The translations under genes were made by a program, and so were the position numbers. A DNA stretch of 64,000 nt, from positions 37,029-101,028 of the forward strand of contig CAZSYM010000005.1 in the NCBI GenBank assembly GCA_964611145.1, in the 5' to 3' direction. This document shows, in pieces, positions 8,169-18,451 of this stretch (positions are counted from its first letter, which is position 1; each line of letters opens with the position of its first letter). The notes below the pieces were generated by a model. The model saw only the letters and a program-made list of their open reading frames with translations. It did no database searches and was not told where the DNA came from. This stretch comes from WFQV01 sp964611145. Its GTDB lineage: Bacteria; Bacteroidota; Ignavibacteria; Ignavibacteriales; Melioribacteraceae.

Positions 8169-11100
8169 CTACCTCAAAGAATCCTTCGATTTTTGTTTTT
8201 CAAGTTCTTCGAAGTATTTTCGGATTAAATCTTCGTAATCCTTCGAATATCCCTCGCTCAAAGCTTTCAGCAGCGCATCGCGCAATTTGTTGCGCCCTTC
8301 GCGAGTTTGCAACATTAACTCGGGCGGAGATTTAAGGGAGAACTGTTTGCCGCTGCGGGATTCCCGCCGTTTTTCGAAATCTCTCTCGTTGATGGAACGC
8401 TGAGCATCCAGAAGGCGAGAAAGGATTCGTTCCTGCTTGTGAATCAAATTGTCATCCACATTCTTCGATTTCAAATCGCTTATTACCTCCCGCATGTCTT
8501 TTAAGATGCGTTCCAAATTTCCCGTCAGCTTTTTCGACTGTCCGCTTTTTTTAAACTCTTTGTCCAATTCCTCCAAAGATTTTCTGATCGCTTCCTGTTG
8601 ACGCGCCAGTTTTTGCATTTGAGCCAATTGCTGAGGGGAAAGACCTCCTTTCAGCATTTTGGTCAATTTGTTCAAACTCATTTGTTGCCCGGTTAGTTTT
8701 TGGAGTTGTTGCATCAGACTCATCATACCACCGCCGGGTTTCATCATTTGCGACATTGAGGACTGCATTAAGGACGCCGTTTCGTTCAGAAATTTCATCG
8801 CCGCCTTTTCACTGATTACGGCGAGAGAGCTGTTTCTGTCCTGCATTGCGGAAATTGCGGAACGCATTTTTGCCCTTGCGCCCCCAAGCGCCCGTCCCAT
8901 TTCGGGAGTTATGGCAAATGTCTTTTGAGAAAGTTCCGTAATTTGAGAAATGAGTCTTTCCAAATCCTCCGCTATTTTGTTTTGTTCGCGTGCCTTCTCG
9001 CTCAAAGCAAGGGATTGGGGAGAAAGATTCGCGGTGCTGTTCTTCAAACTCTCTTCTTTCTTGGAAAGTTCCAGCAAGTTGTTCGTCAATTGGAGCATTT
9101 TGGCCATTACTTCCATTTGATTCTTCATTCGGACGCTGTTTTGAATTTGTGAAAAGGCTTTTTGCATTCGGGAAAGGTTTTGCGCCACATGGCATTGCGT
9201 TTGGGAAGCCCGCGAGAATTTCCCTTGCTGAATTTCCGCTTCCGCTTTTTCGATTAATTTTTCATTATTTTGTTTGGAAAATTCTTTTAACGCCTTTTCC
9301 ATTTCCTTTGCGGGCATGTCTTTTAATTCTTTCATCTTTTGGGCGAGTTTCTTCGCTTCTTCCTTGAGCTTTTTTACTCCTTTCTTTATTGACCTTTGCC
9401 TTCTCTTTAACATTTCCTTGTCGGCTTTCCCTTTCTTTGTGCTGTCCGCCAGCGCTTTTTGTTCCTTAACAAGTTTTTCGGTGCGTTTCAAAAGCTCGTC
9501 TAATTTCTGCTCTATCTCAATTCTTTTCAAAAGATTGATCGTTCTCTCCAAAGACTTCTTGAACGCTTCCTCGTCGAACTTAAGATTTTCCAGCGCCGTC
9601 TGGGCTTTGTCGCGCATCATGCTTTGGAGCATTTTTTGCATTTTCTCGAACGCTTTTTTCAAATCTTCGGAAGTTAATTCGTCAAAAAGCTTTTGCAGTT
9701 CTTCATATTTTTTTAACGTCTCTTTCGAAAGCAAATTGTTCTTCTGTAATTCCTTTTGCATCTTCTTTAATTGCTCGGCTATACTTTTAGCCTTTTTTTG
9801 TAAGCCTTCGAAACGTTTTGCCGCTTGCTCTATTTTTTGCTTTTCTTCCCAACTGATTTTCTTTTTGTTTTTTCGAAGTTCCTCCGAGAGGTTTTGCATT
9901 TCCTCCTTCAGTTTTTCCGCTTCTCTGAAGGTCTCTTGCAAATCCCGCTTGCTGGTAGCTTGTGTGTTCTCCGCCTCTTGAAACAATTCGTCAAGGGAAG
10001 GCACGCGCAAAGTTCTTATCTCGCTCTTTGTCCCCTTGGGACCGTTTATATTATCGTTGTCCTTGATTTCCAAATAATAGCTGACTACATCGTTCTCCGT
10101 TAAATTAAGCGGGAAAAGATTCCAATTGTAAAAAACCTCCTGCTCTTTTTTGGAAACGTCAAAGGGAATGGGAATTTCGGAAAAGCTTTCTTGCGTGTTT
10201 TTGAACTCCGATTGAGAGAGCCTGTAAAAAAGCGTAAGGGAGCTAAAACCGAAATCGTCCGAAATGTCGGTAACAACGGTCAATAAATTCTCGCTTCCCA
10301 ATTTTACGTCCTTCGACGGCTCTATTACTTCAATCGTAGGGAAAGCATCCTTGAGCAATTTAACCGAGTATTCAATCGGGTTTGCATTTTCAATTCCGTT
10401 TGTGTCTATTATCCTGAAGTGATAAGAAAAATCTTTTAGCGCCTTGATTTTCGCATAAGCCTTTTCTCCCTCGATTTTCGCACGGATTACCCGTTTTCCG
10501 TTTACTATTACAAAAGCGGAGTCGAGCGCTTTCGAAGATATGAGAGAAAACTCAAGCAATGTCCCGGGCAATCCGCTGAAATTCCCGTTGTCCTTTTGAA
10601 TCGTTACCGGAAGCTTCGAGTATCTTGGCGGAACGGCTTTTAAGGTTAAGGCAATAATCATGGGACGATTAATTACTTCGACAGTAAAAGTATCCGAGGC
10701 GATACCGTCGGATTCGGCAAAGTATCGAAACGGAGTTTCCACGGAGTAAAAAGACTTTTTGAAAACCCCGTTGGAATCGGGTTTCAATTCGAAGGGAACA
10801 AAGCGGTAATCCCCGCGGGATTTTTTCTTCAAAAAAATTCTTTCCTGTTGTTCGCCTTTAATTTTTATCGAAATCGTTAAATCATTTCCCTTAGTAACGG
10901 AAACATTTCCGGGCTCGACGATAAAATGAAATTTCAATGGGGGCTTAAATTCTTGCCGATAATGTATAAGGCGCATCCGCGCCGCTTGAAAAGAGGGTAT
11001 GATTGAAGTAATTACGATTTGAAATAAAAAAAGTCCCAACAAAATGAAATCTTTTGGGCTATGTTTAAAAACCGTTGCCTTGGAAAAATCCAATCGTTTC

Positions 11101-11537
11101 GATTTTTCATAAACGTTTTCGAAAGCCGCCTCCGCAAGTTCCGACGATGTTCCTTCTGTTTCCGCATCGAGAATTTGTAATGCGTTTTCGAGTTCGTCCT
11201 TGATTTGAGGAAATTTTTCCCCCACCGTTTCCGCAAGGCGATAATAGTTTATCCCTTTGAGGATTCCTTTCTCGAAAAGTATTTTTTTCCCGAAGAGATA
11301 AATCGTCAACACCCCAAGCAAAACGATAAAACTCCAAAAGAGAACCGTGCGGACGAGCGAATCGAAACGGAATATCATTTCCAGAAATTCTCCCAAAAGC
11401 AATGCGCCGCCCCAAAAGCCCATTATTTTTATTATTGCCGAATACGACGATAGGAGAATTTCTTTAAGAAAAAGCTTTCTCAGTCGCCTTTCAATATCGG
11501 CACGATAATTCATCGTTTTATCGCTTGTGGAAATCAT
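8169..11537 (-). CDS. Large coiled-coil membrane protein (DUF4175-like)
   Basis: About 1122 residues. N-terminal 200 residues: two adjacent membrane segments (about 40-60 and 65-90) and a third near 170-190. Residues ~200-500 look beta-rich, extracytoplasmic. From ~520 to the end it is a long coiled coil rich in Lys, Glu, Leu and Gln, with a Met/Gln-rich patch near 900-950. This layout resembles DUF4175-type proteins of FCB bacteria; function unknown, an envelope or gliding/secretion scaffold role is a guess. I chose ATG at 11537 because it overlaps the DUF4159 stop as ATGA; a GTG at 11552 is possible. The DUF4159 partner directly upstream supports a joint function. Confidence 0.72.
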   Translation of the reverse strand: MISTSDKTMNYRADIERRLRKLFLKEILLSSYSAIIKIMGFWGGALLLGEFLEMIFRFDSLVRTVLFWSFIVLLGVLTIYLFGKKILFEKGILKGINYYRLAETVGEKFPQIKDELENALQILDAETEGTSSELAEAAFENVYEKSKRLDFSKATVFKHSPKDFILLGLFLFQIVITSIIPSFQAARMRLIHYRQEFKPPLKFHFIVEPGNVSVTKGNDLTISIKIKGEQQERIFLKKKSRGDYRFVPFELKPDSNGVFKKSFYSVETPFRYFAESDGIASDTFTVEVINRPMIIALTLKAVPPRYSKLPVTIQKDNGNFSGLPGTLLEFSLISSKALDSAFVIVNGKRVIRAKIEGEKAYAKIKALKDFSYHFRIIDTNGIENANPIEYSVKLLKDAFPTIEVIEPSKDVKLGSENLLTVVTDISDDFGFSSLTLFYRLSQSEFKNTQESFSEIPIPFDVSKKEQEVFYNWNLFPLNLTENDVVSYYLEIKDNDNINGPKGTKSEIRTLRVPSLDELFQEAENTQATSKRDLQETFREAEKLKEEMQNLSEELRKNKKKISWEEKQKIEQAAKRFEGLQKKAKSIAEQLKKMQKELQKNNLLSKETLKKYEELQKLFDELTSEDLKKAFEKMQKMLQSMMRDKAQTALENLKFDEEAFKKSLERTINLLKRIEIEQKLDELLKRTEKLVKEQKALADSTKKGKADKEMLKRRQRSIKKGVKKLKEEAKKLAQKMKELKDMPAKEMEKALKEFSKQNNEKLIEKAEAEIQQGKFSRASQTQCHVAQNLSRMQKAFSQIQNSVRMKNQMEVMAKMLQLTNNLLELSKKEESLKNSTANLSPQSLALSEKAREQNKIAEDLERLISQITELSQKTFAITPEMGRALGGARAKMRSAISAMQDRNSSLAVISEKAAMKFLNETASLMQSSMSQMMKPGGGMMSLMQQLQKLTGQQMSLNKLTKMLKGGLSPQQLAQMQKLARQQEAIRKSLEELDKEFKKSGQSKKLTGNLERILKDMREVISDLKSKNVDDNLIHKQERILSRLLDAQRSINERDFEKRRESRSGKQFSLKSPPELMLQTREGRNKLRDALLKALSEGYSKDYEDLIRKYFEELEKQKSKDSLR

Positions 11538-12187
11538 TGCGTCAATATCCACGTGATCAAGTTTACGCCGAATTTAAGCGCCAATTCTCGAATTTCGGGC
11601 GGGTCTTTGTGAACTTCGGGATCCACCCAGCCGTCGGAGGGATTACTTTCGTAAGTATAGTAAACAACAAGCCTTTTCCCGATAAAAATTCCGAAGCCCT
11701 GGGGACGCTTGCCGTTATGCTCGTGGATTTTCGGCGGTCCGCTCGGGAAGTCGTAAACCACGTGATAAAGCCCGTAATCAAAAGGCAATTCGGTTAAATT
11801 CTTTTCGGGAAAAACTTTTTTTATTTCACGTCGAAAGGACTTATCCAAGCCGTAATCGTCATCAACATAAAGGAAACCGCCTTTTTCCAAATAATCCCTC
11901 AAACGCTTTGCATCGCTTTCGGAAAATTTAACGGTTCCGTGTCCGGTCATAAAAAGAGCGGGATATTTGTAAATATCATCGGTCGAAATATCCGCATAAA
12001 CATACTCGGGTATTGTCTTGATATTGGTGTGAGATTTAACATAGTTCAAGAGATTTACCTCGCCGGAGGGGTCGTTGTACCAATCTCCTCCGCCCGCATA
12101 TTTTAAACGCGCAATTTGAAACCCGATTTGCGTTTGCCCTTCTAATGTAAAACCGAGCAAAAGTAGTATTATTAATGTTCGTAGCAT
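11534..12187 (-). CDS. DUF4159 domain protein, secreted
   Basis: A 217-residue protein with a signal peptide (MLRTLIILLLLGFTLEGQTQ) and a DUF4159 domain: FQIARLKYAGGGDWYNDPS at the start, PALFMTGHGTVKFSESDAKRLRDYLEKGGFLYVDDDYG in the middle, PFDYGLYHVVYDFPSGPPKIHEHNG later, and a conserved tail. The fold is related to glutamine-amidotransferase-like/ThuA domains but no catalytic triad is evident. Function unknown. Its stop overlaps the next gene's start, so the two are probably made together. Confidence 0.85.
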   Translation of the reverse strand: MLRTLIILLLLGFTLEGQTQIGFQIARLKYAGGGDWYNDPSGEVNLLNYVKSHTNIKTIPEYVYADISTDDIYKYPALFMTGHGTVKFSESDAKRLRDYLEKGGFLYVDDDYGLDKSFRREIKKVFPEKNLTELPFDYGLYHVVYDFPSGPPKIHEHNGKRPQGFGIFIGKRLVVYYTYESNPSDGWVDPEVHKDPPEIRELALKFGVNLITWILTQ

Positions 12188-12259
12188 CTCGTATCGAAAA
12201 TTTTTTGAACCTTAAAAATAAGTAAAATTAAGGGATTAGATAAAAACGGAATTAGAGGG

Positions 12260-13930
12260 TTAATCCATGTTCAGTAAGTATTTCCCCCGTGCCTTTTTCG
12301 TTTTTAATAGTATTTCATTTCGGAAGGGGTTATCGAATTCGATAATATTTCTGCCTCGTTGAATTACGTAACTCCCGATTGTATCCGTACCCGCTGTAAT
12401 TTCCAATGTGTCGATTTCAGAGGAATCGAAAATTAACGCGCAACGATTTTGAAACTTGAATAACAAAGGAGAATGCCTCTCGGTATGCAATTTCACTATC
12501 CTTTTTAATTTCTCATTTTCGACAGTTATAGAAATCCCCCGACTTTCATTCCATAATTTGTCCAAAGCGGTTACTGTAAATTTGTATTCGGTTCGATTCG
12601 GCTTTATAATGCTCAAAACAAAATTTCTCTTTGACGAAGGCAAAATCGTAATTAGGTTTTTGTCGGAATAAAGGGCGTAATATTTAACAACCGAAGAATT
12701 TGAAGGAGCTTCCCAGCTTAATCTCAGTTTAAAAGGGTCATCCGAAATGGTGAAGTATGTAAATTTAGTGGGAGGAACGATAGAAGGTGTTTTAATCCAA
12801 CTCATCTTTGCAGGGAAAAGAAACGTACCGAAGCCTTTGAATTCGGTTTCTTTCAAATATGAGTATCGAAAAAAGGCAATACCGGCGGGGTTTTGCAACC
12901 GAGCGGTTTGTAATATCCCTTTGAGTTCCTTGCGAACCTCCGGTTTGTAAAGCGCAATGCCGAAAACAATATTCCTGCCGTATGAATGTTCTCTCCAGTC
13001 TTTTGCAACGGATTCAAAAGAAGGGGAATCGTCTAAAGCCCAATAAATTTGGGGAGATGCGTAATCGGCAATTTTGTTTTTGAGAAAAGAATAGGAATCC
13101 TGAAAAACATCCGAAAAGCCGGAAAAGAAATATTCCCCGCGCTTGTTCTTGGAAATGCCTATTGGAGAAAAACCGATTTTCAGAAAAGGATTGAGCCTTT
13201 TCAATTCCGTGTAAATTTGTTTCATCAATTTGAAAATATTTTCTCGTCGCCATTCGTCTTTTCTTTTCCCCTTGCCATAAATGGAATACGAAAAAGAATC
13301 GTCGAAATCTTTTCCGGGGTAACGCAAGTAATCCAAGTTTATGCCGTCAATGTCATAATTTTCAACAAGTTCCTTTAACAAATCCACGACATAGTTTCTG
13401 ACTTCGGGAAGTCCGGGATCGAGCCAATAACTCATGCCGTCATCACTGCGATATTTAACCACCCAATTTTTATGTTTTTTTAACAGATGACTGGGGGAAT
13501 CAAGTATTTCGTTGTCTCCTCCCGAAAAACAGCGAACAGTATTGAACCACGCGTGAATTTCCAAGCCGAGTTTATGAGCCGTGCGAACGGCAAAATTTAG
13601 AGGGTCATAAGAAGGGAACATATCCGTTCCCCCTTTGAAATAAGGGGAAAACGGTTCCTGTTTGGAAGGATAAATAACCGTGCCGTTACTCCGAACCTGA
13701 AAATACACTACGTTAAAGTTTTTCTTTCTAACGTCCGAAAATATTTGCACAAGGCTTTCCTTCTGAACATCTTCATCGAAAGTCGGCGGTGGCCAATCCA
13801 ACCGATGATTAGTGCTTATCCACACGGCGCGGGTTTCCCGCTTCCCTTTTTCTTGCGAAAATGTTAGATGCGTTACGCTCAACAATATTAAGCAAATCAA
13901 TAAGGCGGTTTTTTCAGACAAAGTATTCAA
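12260..13930 (-). CDS. Glycoside-hydrolase-like GHL10 (DUF187) family protein
   Basis: Secreted protein of 556 residues with a signal peptide (hydrophobic segment ~9-25, ending FSQ) and a GHL10/DUF187 TIM-barrel domain at ~30-385. Landmarks: RAVWISTN, NVVYFQVRSNGTVIYPS, LEIHAWFN, DIDGINLDYLRYPG, KIGFSPIGI, YASPQIYWALDD. The family resembles glycoside hydrolase 13/27-like barrels and is thought to act on bacterial envelope glycans; its substrate is not known. A fibronectin-III-like domain follows (~390-470). There is no T9SS tail, unlike the paralogue at 55743-58115. The start is a TTG overlapping the aroB end by 17 bp. Confidence 0.85.
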   Translation of the reverse strand: MNTLSEKTALLICLILLSVTHLTFSQEKGKRETRAVWISTNHRLDWPPPTFDEDVQKESLVQIFSDVRKKNFNVVYFQVRSNGTVIYPSKQEPFSPYFKGGTDMFPSYDPLNFAVRTAHKLGLEIHAWFNTVRCFSGGDNEILDSPSHLLKKHKNWVVKYRSDDGMSYWLDPGLPEVRNYVVDLLKELVENYDIDGINLDYLRYPGKDFDDSFSYSIYGKGKRKDEWRRENIFKLMKQIYTELKRLNPFLKIGFSPIGISKNKRGEYFFSGFSDVFQDSYSFLKNKIADYASPQIYWALDDSPSFESVAKDWREHSYGRNIVFGIALYKPEVRKELKGILQTARLQNPAGIAFFRYSYLKETEFKGFGTFLFPAKMSWIKTPSIVPPTKFTYFTISDDPFKLRLSWEAPSNSSVVKYYALYSDKNLITILPSSKRNFVLSIIKPNRTEYKFTVTALDKLWNESRGISITVENEKLKRIVKLHTERHSPLLFKFQNRCALIFDSSEIDTLEITAGTDTIGSYVIQRGRNIIEFDNPFRNEILLKTKKARGKYLLNMD

Positions 13931-15008
13931 CGGTCTTTCTTAAGGATTTGATTACAAGATTTTTCGGTGCTTCTATTTCGGGATAGATTACCCCGGGCGC
14001 TCCAATTAAGACAAATTTTATCTTGCCTTCTCTGTTCTTCTTATCTTTTTTCATCGAAGAATAAATTTTCGACACATCCGAAACGCTCAATTTTATCTTG
14101 CCTTTGAATTGTCCCAATACTTCGGAGAGAGAAAGAAAATTCTTCTCATCGATAAGATTCATAAATCGAGCAAGATTCAAAGATGCGAAAAGTCCCGCTA
14201 TAACCGCTTGTCCATGCTTGATTTTATGCTTCTCCGCCGCTTCGATTGCATGTCCGAAGGTGTGTCCCAAATTCAAAATTTTCCTGAGCCCCTTCTCCGT
14301 TTCGTCCGCGGATACCACCGCGGCTTTTAGCTTTACGGATTCACCGATAATCCGCGAAAGAGCCTTTGTTTCATTGGCAAAGAAGGCATCCGTGTTTTTT
14401 GTGATAAATTTCAGAAAATTTTCATTCGCAAGAAATGCGTATTTCAAGATTTCTCCGAAACCGCAAAGCTTTTCCTCGTAGGGAAGTGTTTCGAAAAATT
14501 CGGTGTCGGCAAAAACCGCTTCGGGTTGATAGAAGCTTCCTACGATATTCTTAAATCCCAAGAGATTTATGCCCGTTTTGCCTCCGACGGAGCTATCGAC
14601 AGCGGCAAGTATGGTCGTGGGAATTTGAACGTAAGGCACACCTCGCATGTAAGTCGACGCAACAAAACCGGATAAGTCCCCCGTGATACCCCCGCCTATC
14701 GCTATTATAAGTGTGTCCCTACCGTAATGATGTTTCAACATAAATTCATGAATCTTTTGCATTTCAGAATAGCTCTTGTTTTCCTCCGTAGCGGACAATT
14801 TGTAAAACTTCTTTTTCACGGCGGGAAGAGACTCGGACAAATTGCGAATCTTTTCCCCGTGAATTCTCATTAGACGGGAATCAACGATGAAAAAAAGATT
14901 TTTCCCGTAAGGGTGTTTGTTGATAAACTTTGCTGTTTCCTTCCCAAGTTTCTCTCCGATGTTTACAAAATAAGTCTTAGTGCTCGCCTTTATCTTTATC
15001 CTTTTCAC
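13914..15008 (-). CDS. aroB: 3-Dehydroquinate synthase
   Basis: Converts DAHP to 3-dehydroquinate, the second shikimate-pathway step, with NAD and a divalent metal. 364 residues, full length. It carries the NAD-binding GGGITGDLSGFVASTYMRG, the IPTTILAAVDSSVGGKTGIN block, and the metal-binding NLGHTFGHAIE histidine motif. The start is a GTG at 15008 with AAAAGG eight bases upstream, overlapping the aroK end by 32 bp. It pairs with aroK, as in many bacteria. Confidence 0.97.
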   Translation of the reverse strand: MKRIKIKASTKTYFVNIGEKLGKETAKFINKHPYGKNLFFIVDSRLMRIHGEKIRNLSESLPAVKKKFYKLSATEENKSYSEMQKIHEFMLKHHYGRDTLIIAIGGGITGDLSGFVASTYMRGVPYVQIPTTILAAVDSSVGGKTGINLLGFKNIVGSFYQPEAVFADTEFFETLPYEEKLCGFGEILKYAFLANENFLKFITKNTDAFFANETKALSRIIGESVKLKAAVVSADETEKGLRKILNLGHTFGHAIEAAEKHKIKHGQAVIAGLFASLNLARFMNLIDEKNFLSLSEVLGQFKGKIKLSVSDVSKIYSSMKKDKKNREGKIKFVLIGAPGVIYPEIEAPKNLVIKSLRKTVEYFV

Positions 15009-15549
15009 GCTTGTACCTTTTAATTGTTGTTACAAGTTCGTCAACCGACTTGCCGACATGTTTGTTTTCCGTCTCGAAAATTATATCCGCTTCCTTGTAA
15101 AACTTTTCCCTTTCGTTCAGCATTTTCTTAATTTTCAACAATATTTCCTCTTCGGAATTTCCTTGCAACACCAAGTCCCTGAAAAGCGGTCTGTCGGTCT
15201 TTCTTTTTAATCTTTGAAAAAGTGTTTCGGGGGATACTTTCAGATAAATCACTATCCCGCTTTTCTTGCAGAGCTTAAGATTTTCTTCGTTCGCCAACGT
15301 TCCCCCTCCCAAGGCTATCACTGAATTTTCCTTTCGCGAAAGTTCGAAAAGCATTGCGGTTTCAAGTCTTCTGAAATATTTCTCCCCTTCTTCTTCGAAT
15401 ATTTCCGTTATCCTTTTGCCCGTGCGGTTTTCTATTTCCCTATCCATATCAAAAAAGTCATAACCCAAAACGTTAGCAAGAATTTTCCCTATGGTAGATT
15501 TACCGCTGGTCATAAAACCCGTAAGGAATATTCTGTTTCCGTTTTTCAC
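14977..15549 (-). CDS. aroK: Shikimate kinase
   Basis: Phosphorylates shikimate at O3 with ATP. 190 residues. Walker A GFMTSGKSTIGK, the shikimate-binding FFDMDREIENRTGK with RRLE downstream, the GGG motif ALGGGT, and the LID arginines in LKRKTDRPLF are all present. GTG start. The C-terminal ~15 residues are Lys/Asp/Glu-rich and encode the overlap with aroB. Confidence 0.96.
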   Translation of the reverse strand: MKNGNRIFLTGFMTSGKSTIGKILANVLGYDFFDMDREIENRTGKRITEIFEEEGEKYFRRLETAMLFELSRKENSVIALGGGTLANEENLKLCKKSGIVIYLKVSPETLFQRLKRKTDRPLFRDLVLQGNSEEEILLKIKKMLNEREKFYKEADIIFETENKHVGKSVDELVTTIKRYKREKDKDKGEH

Positions 15550-15593
15550 GCTTACTTATTTCTTCGAAATTTTTGAAATTGTAGTTTTAATAT

Positions 15594-18425
15594 TTAATCC
15601 GTTGCTTTGTCCAAAAGAAAGAGGATGGATTTGTACTCAACTCCTGAGTGCAGGGACAAACCGATTTCGCACGTACGACTTGAAGAATAAGCGCCTGCCA
15701 CATCGTCGGGCGTAAAGCTTTTTACTGTCTTTAAAGCCGAAGCGTTCAACTCGGGATAAGTAAAACCACGATCGCCTGCGAATCCGCAGCAGAAACTCTC
15801 CTGGGGAGTAATTACTTCCTCGGCACAGGCACGCGCGATATTCAAAAGCTTTTCCTCGATTCCCATTTTAACCACGCTACAAACGGGGAAAAGAGAAATC
15901 TTCTCGTTTAACTTTTTAACCTCAAGCTCTTTTAAAAGAAAATCATGTGCGAACTCGACGGAATCATACACTTTTAATTTCCCGCCGTCTTTCGCCGCAA
16001 AATTCTCCTTGGAAGTTTTGGCGCATGGGCTCATATCATAAACGACCGGGAATTTTCCTTTTTCGGAAGCTTTCCAGAGAGCGGCATAAAGTTCGTTACT
16101 TTTCTTTTCCGCCTGCTTTTTCAAACCCTTGCTGGCAAACGGCATACCGCAACAGAGATGTTCCAACCTTTCGGGATAAATAATCTTGTAACCCGCCTTT
16201 TTCAACAGCTTCTCCATTACATCCGTAACGGTTTTCTTTTCTTTGCTTTTTGGAGAAGCGCCCATCGTCCTATTAATACAGCTTGGGAAATACACTACTG
16301 CCTTTTCATCCCCGTGGCTGTAAGAGGAAATGAATCTTGCCGAATTTGCTTTCGGCATTTCCGAATTCCACAGAGGGAATTTGCCATCCGTTAAACTTCG
16401 CAAAAGCTCCGATGTTTTCGATAGAAAATCCTCGCCAAATATTCCGCGCACAAAATGCAGGAAATTCAAACCGATTTTACCGAAAGAGGTAATAAGTGAA
16501 AAATAATCCGCCACAAGATTTGCAAATTGCTTGGCTTCTTCCTTCGCATATTCTTTCCGAAGCTCTTTTATAAAATTACCGGTATCAATTCCCACCGGAC
16601 ATTTAAGCTCGCATAGCCCGTCGGTTGCACATGTTTGTATCCCCTGATAATCGTAATCCTCGCGCAAGCTTTTAAGTAGTTCGGGATTTTCTCCCGATTT
16701 TTCAAGCAGCTTGATTTCTCTGTACACAGTTATTCTTTGTCGAGGCGTAAGAGTCAAATCCTTTGAGGGACAAATATTTTCGCAGAAACCGCACTCTATA
16801 CATTTATCGATTATCGGATGCGCTTTGGGAGTATGCTTGAGATTTTTTACGTGAATATTTTCGTCCTCGTTTATTAAAACTCCCGGATTAAAAATATTTT
16901 GCGGGTCGAAAATCCTTTTGATTTTCTTCATTATCTCGTAGATTTCCGAACCCCATTCATATTTAACGAACGGCGCCATATTTCTGCCCGTACCGTGCTC
17001 GGCTTTGAGGGAACCGTCGTATTTCTCGATTACGAGGCGAGTGAGTTCATTCATGAATTTTTTATATCGAGCGACGTCTTCCTCTTTTTCAAAATCAAGG
17101 GCAAAAACAAAATGTAAATTTCCCGCAAGTGCATGTCCCCAAATTATGGTGTTTTCAAAATTGTATTTTGCAAACATCTTTTGTAAATCCGTTGCGGCTT
17201 CCGCCAATCTTTCCGTAGGAAAATTCACATCCTCAATAATAACGGTAGTTCCGGCGCTTCGATCTTTGCAAACCGAAGGGAATAAGCCCTTTCGCACATC
17301 CCATAATTTTTTATATTCCGAGGGGACATCGGTAAATTCAATTTCCTTAAGCTTTTTTAATTCGCCAAGTCCCGCGATAATTTTTTCCGTATTGATTTTC
17401 AAATCTTCGGGAGTATCGGCGGAAGTTTCCACCAATAAAGCCGCGGCTTCCGTCGGGAGAGTTTTTATAAAATCGGGCATGCCTTCTTTATTTTCAACGG
17501 ATTTCAAAGCCTGGCGGTCCATTATCTCCGCCGCATTTATGGGGAGTTCCCTCAGCACGGGAATAGCCTTGCATGCCTCGTGTATGTCGGGAAAATAAAT
17601 CAAAGCGGATGCCTTCGCGGGAGGATTGGGAACGGTTTTGAGTTTTATTTCAGAAATGAATCCAAGAGTGCCTTCCGAACCGACCATGAGATGCGCAATT
17701 ATATCAAAAGGATCATCGAAGTCCACCAGAGCATTGACGCTGTAGCCCGTTGTATTCTTGATTCTGTATTTGTAAGAAATTCGCGAAGCGATTTCTTCAT
17801 TGCTTTTCACTTCCGCCGAAAGCTTCAAAATTTGTTCTATTAACTCGGGATGGGATTCGGCAAACCGCCTCTTGCTTTCATCGTCGGTAGTATCCAAAAC
17901 CGAACCGTCGGCAAAAATAATTCTGAAGCCGTGCAAAGTGTTGTAAGTATTTTTCGCCACACCGCTTGTCATTCCGCTTGCGTTATTTACCACGATACCC
18001 GAAATCATCGCAGCGTTGATTGATGCCGGGTCGGGACCTATTTTTTTGTTGTATTTATTTAGATAAAGATTTGCATATCCTCCGATAAGTGCGGGTTGCA
18101 TGGAAATAACGGAAGCGTCCTCGTTGATTTCATGTCCGCTCCAGCTCCTATCCACGACCATTAAAACGGAATTTGTTATTGCCTGTCCGGAAAGACTTGT
18201 CCCCGCGGAACGGAACGTGACGGGAGTATTGTGTTTTCGGCAAAGGGAAATTACCGTTCTTGCCTCGTCTTCGTTTTTTACCCTTACAACTATTTGCGGA
18301 ACCATGCGATAAAAACTTGCATCCGTTCCATAAGCAAGCGTTCTTAGTTCGTCCGTAAAAAGACGTTCGGAAGGAATATAGTTTTGCAATTCTTTGAAAA
18401 GAGCTTCGTAATTATTTTCTTTCAT
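15594..18425 (-). CDS. FAD-linked oxidase/Fe-S fusion, D-lactate dehydrogenase type
   Basis: 943-residue fusion of the GlcD-like and GlcF-like halves. Residues ~30-270: FAD-binding PCMH domain (FRSAGTSLSGQA; GPDPASINAAMISGIVVNNASGM). ~280-520: FAD-oxidase C-terminal domain ending in HGTGRNMAPFVKYEWG. ~560-660: two 4Fe-4S motifs, the first CIECGFCENICPSKDL, the second CATDGLCELKCPVG. The C-terminal third has two cysteine-rich CCG motifs (HLCCGMPFASKG and ESFCCGFAGDRGF). This architecture oxidises D-lactate or another 2-hydroxy acid and passes electrons to quinone or a cytochrome. The substrate cannot be told from sequence. It lies between pepP and aroK. Confidence 0.88.
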   Translation of the reverse strand: MKENNYEALFKELQNYIPSERLFTDELRTLAYGTDASFYRMVPQIVVRVKNEDEARTVISLCRKHNTPVTFRSAGTSLSGQAITNSVLMVVDRSWSGHEINEDASVISMQPALIGGYANLYLNKYNKKIGPDPASINAAMISGIVVNNASGMTSGVAKNTYNTLHGFRIIFADGSVLDTTDDESKRRFAESHPELIEQILKLSAEVKSNEEIASRISYKYRIKNTTGYSVNALVDFDDPFDIIAHLMVGSEGTLGFISEIKLKTVPNPPAKASALIYFPDIHEACKAIPVLRELPINAAEIMDRQALKSVENKEGMPDFIKTLPTEAAALLVETSADTPEDLKINTEKIIAGLGELKKLKEIEFTDVPSEYKKLWDVRKGLFPSVCKDRSAGTTVIIEDVNFPTERLAEAATDLQKMFAKYNFENTIIWGHALAGNLHFVFALDFEKEEDVARYKKFMNELTRLVIEKYDGSLKAEHGTGRNMAPFVKYEWGSEIYEIMKKIKRIFDPQNIFNPGVLINEDENIHVKNLKHTPKAHPIIDKCIECGFCENICPSKDLTLTPRQRITVYREIKLLEKSGENPELLKSLREDYDYQGIQTCATDGLCELKCPVGIDTGNFIKELRKEYAKEEAKQFANLVADYFSLITSFGKIGLNFLHFVRGIFGEDFLSKTSELLRSLTDGKFPLWNSEMPKANSARFISSYSHGDEKAVVYFPSCINRTMGASPKSKEKKTVTDVMEKLLKKAGYKIIYPERLEHLCCGMPFASKGLKKQAEKKSNELYAALWKASEKGKFPVVYDMSPCAKTSKENFAAKDGGKLKVYDSVEFAHDFLLKELEVKKLNEKISLFPVCSVVKMGIEEKLLNIARACAEEVITPQESFCCGFAGDRGFTYPELNASALKTVKSFTPDDVAGAYSSSRTCEIGLSLHSGVEYKSILFLLDKATD

Positions 18426-18451
18426 TTCCGCTTTCCGTTGTTAAATTTAGC

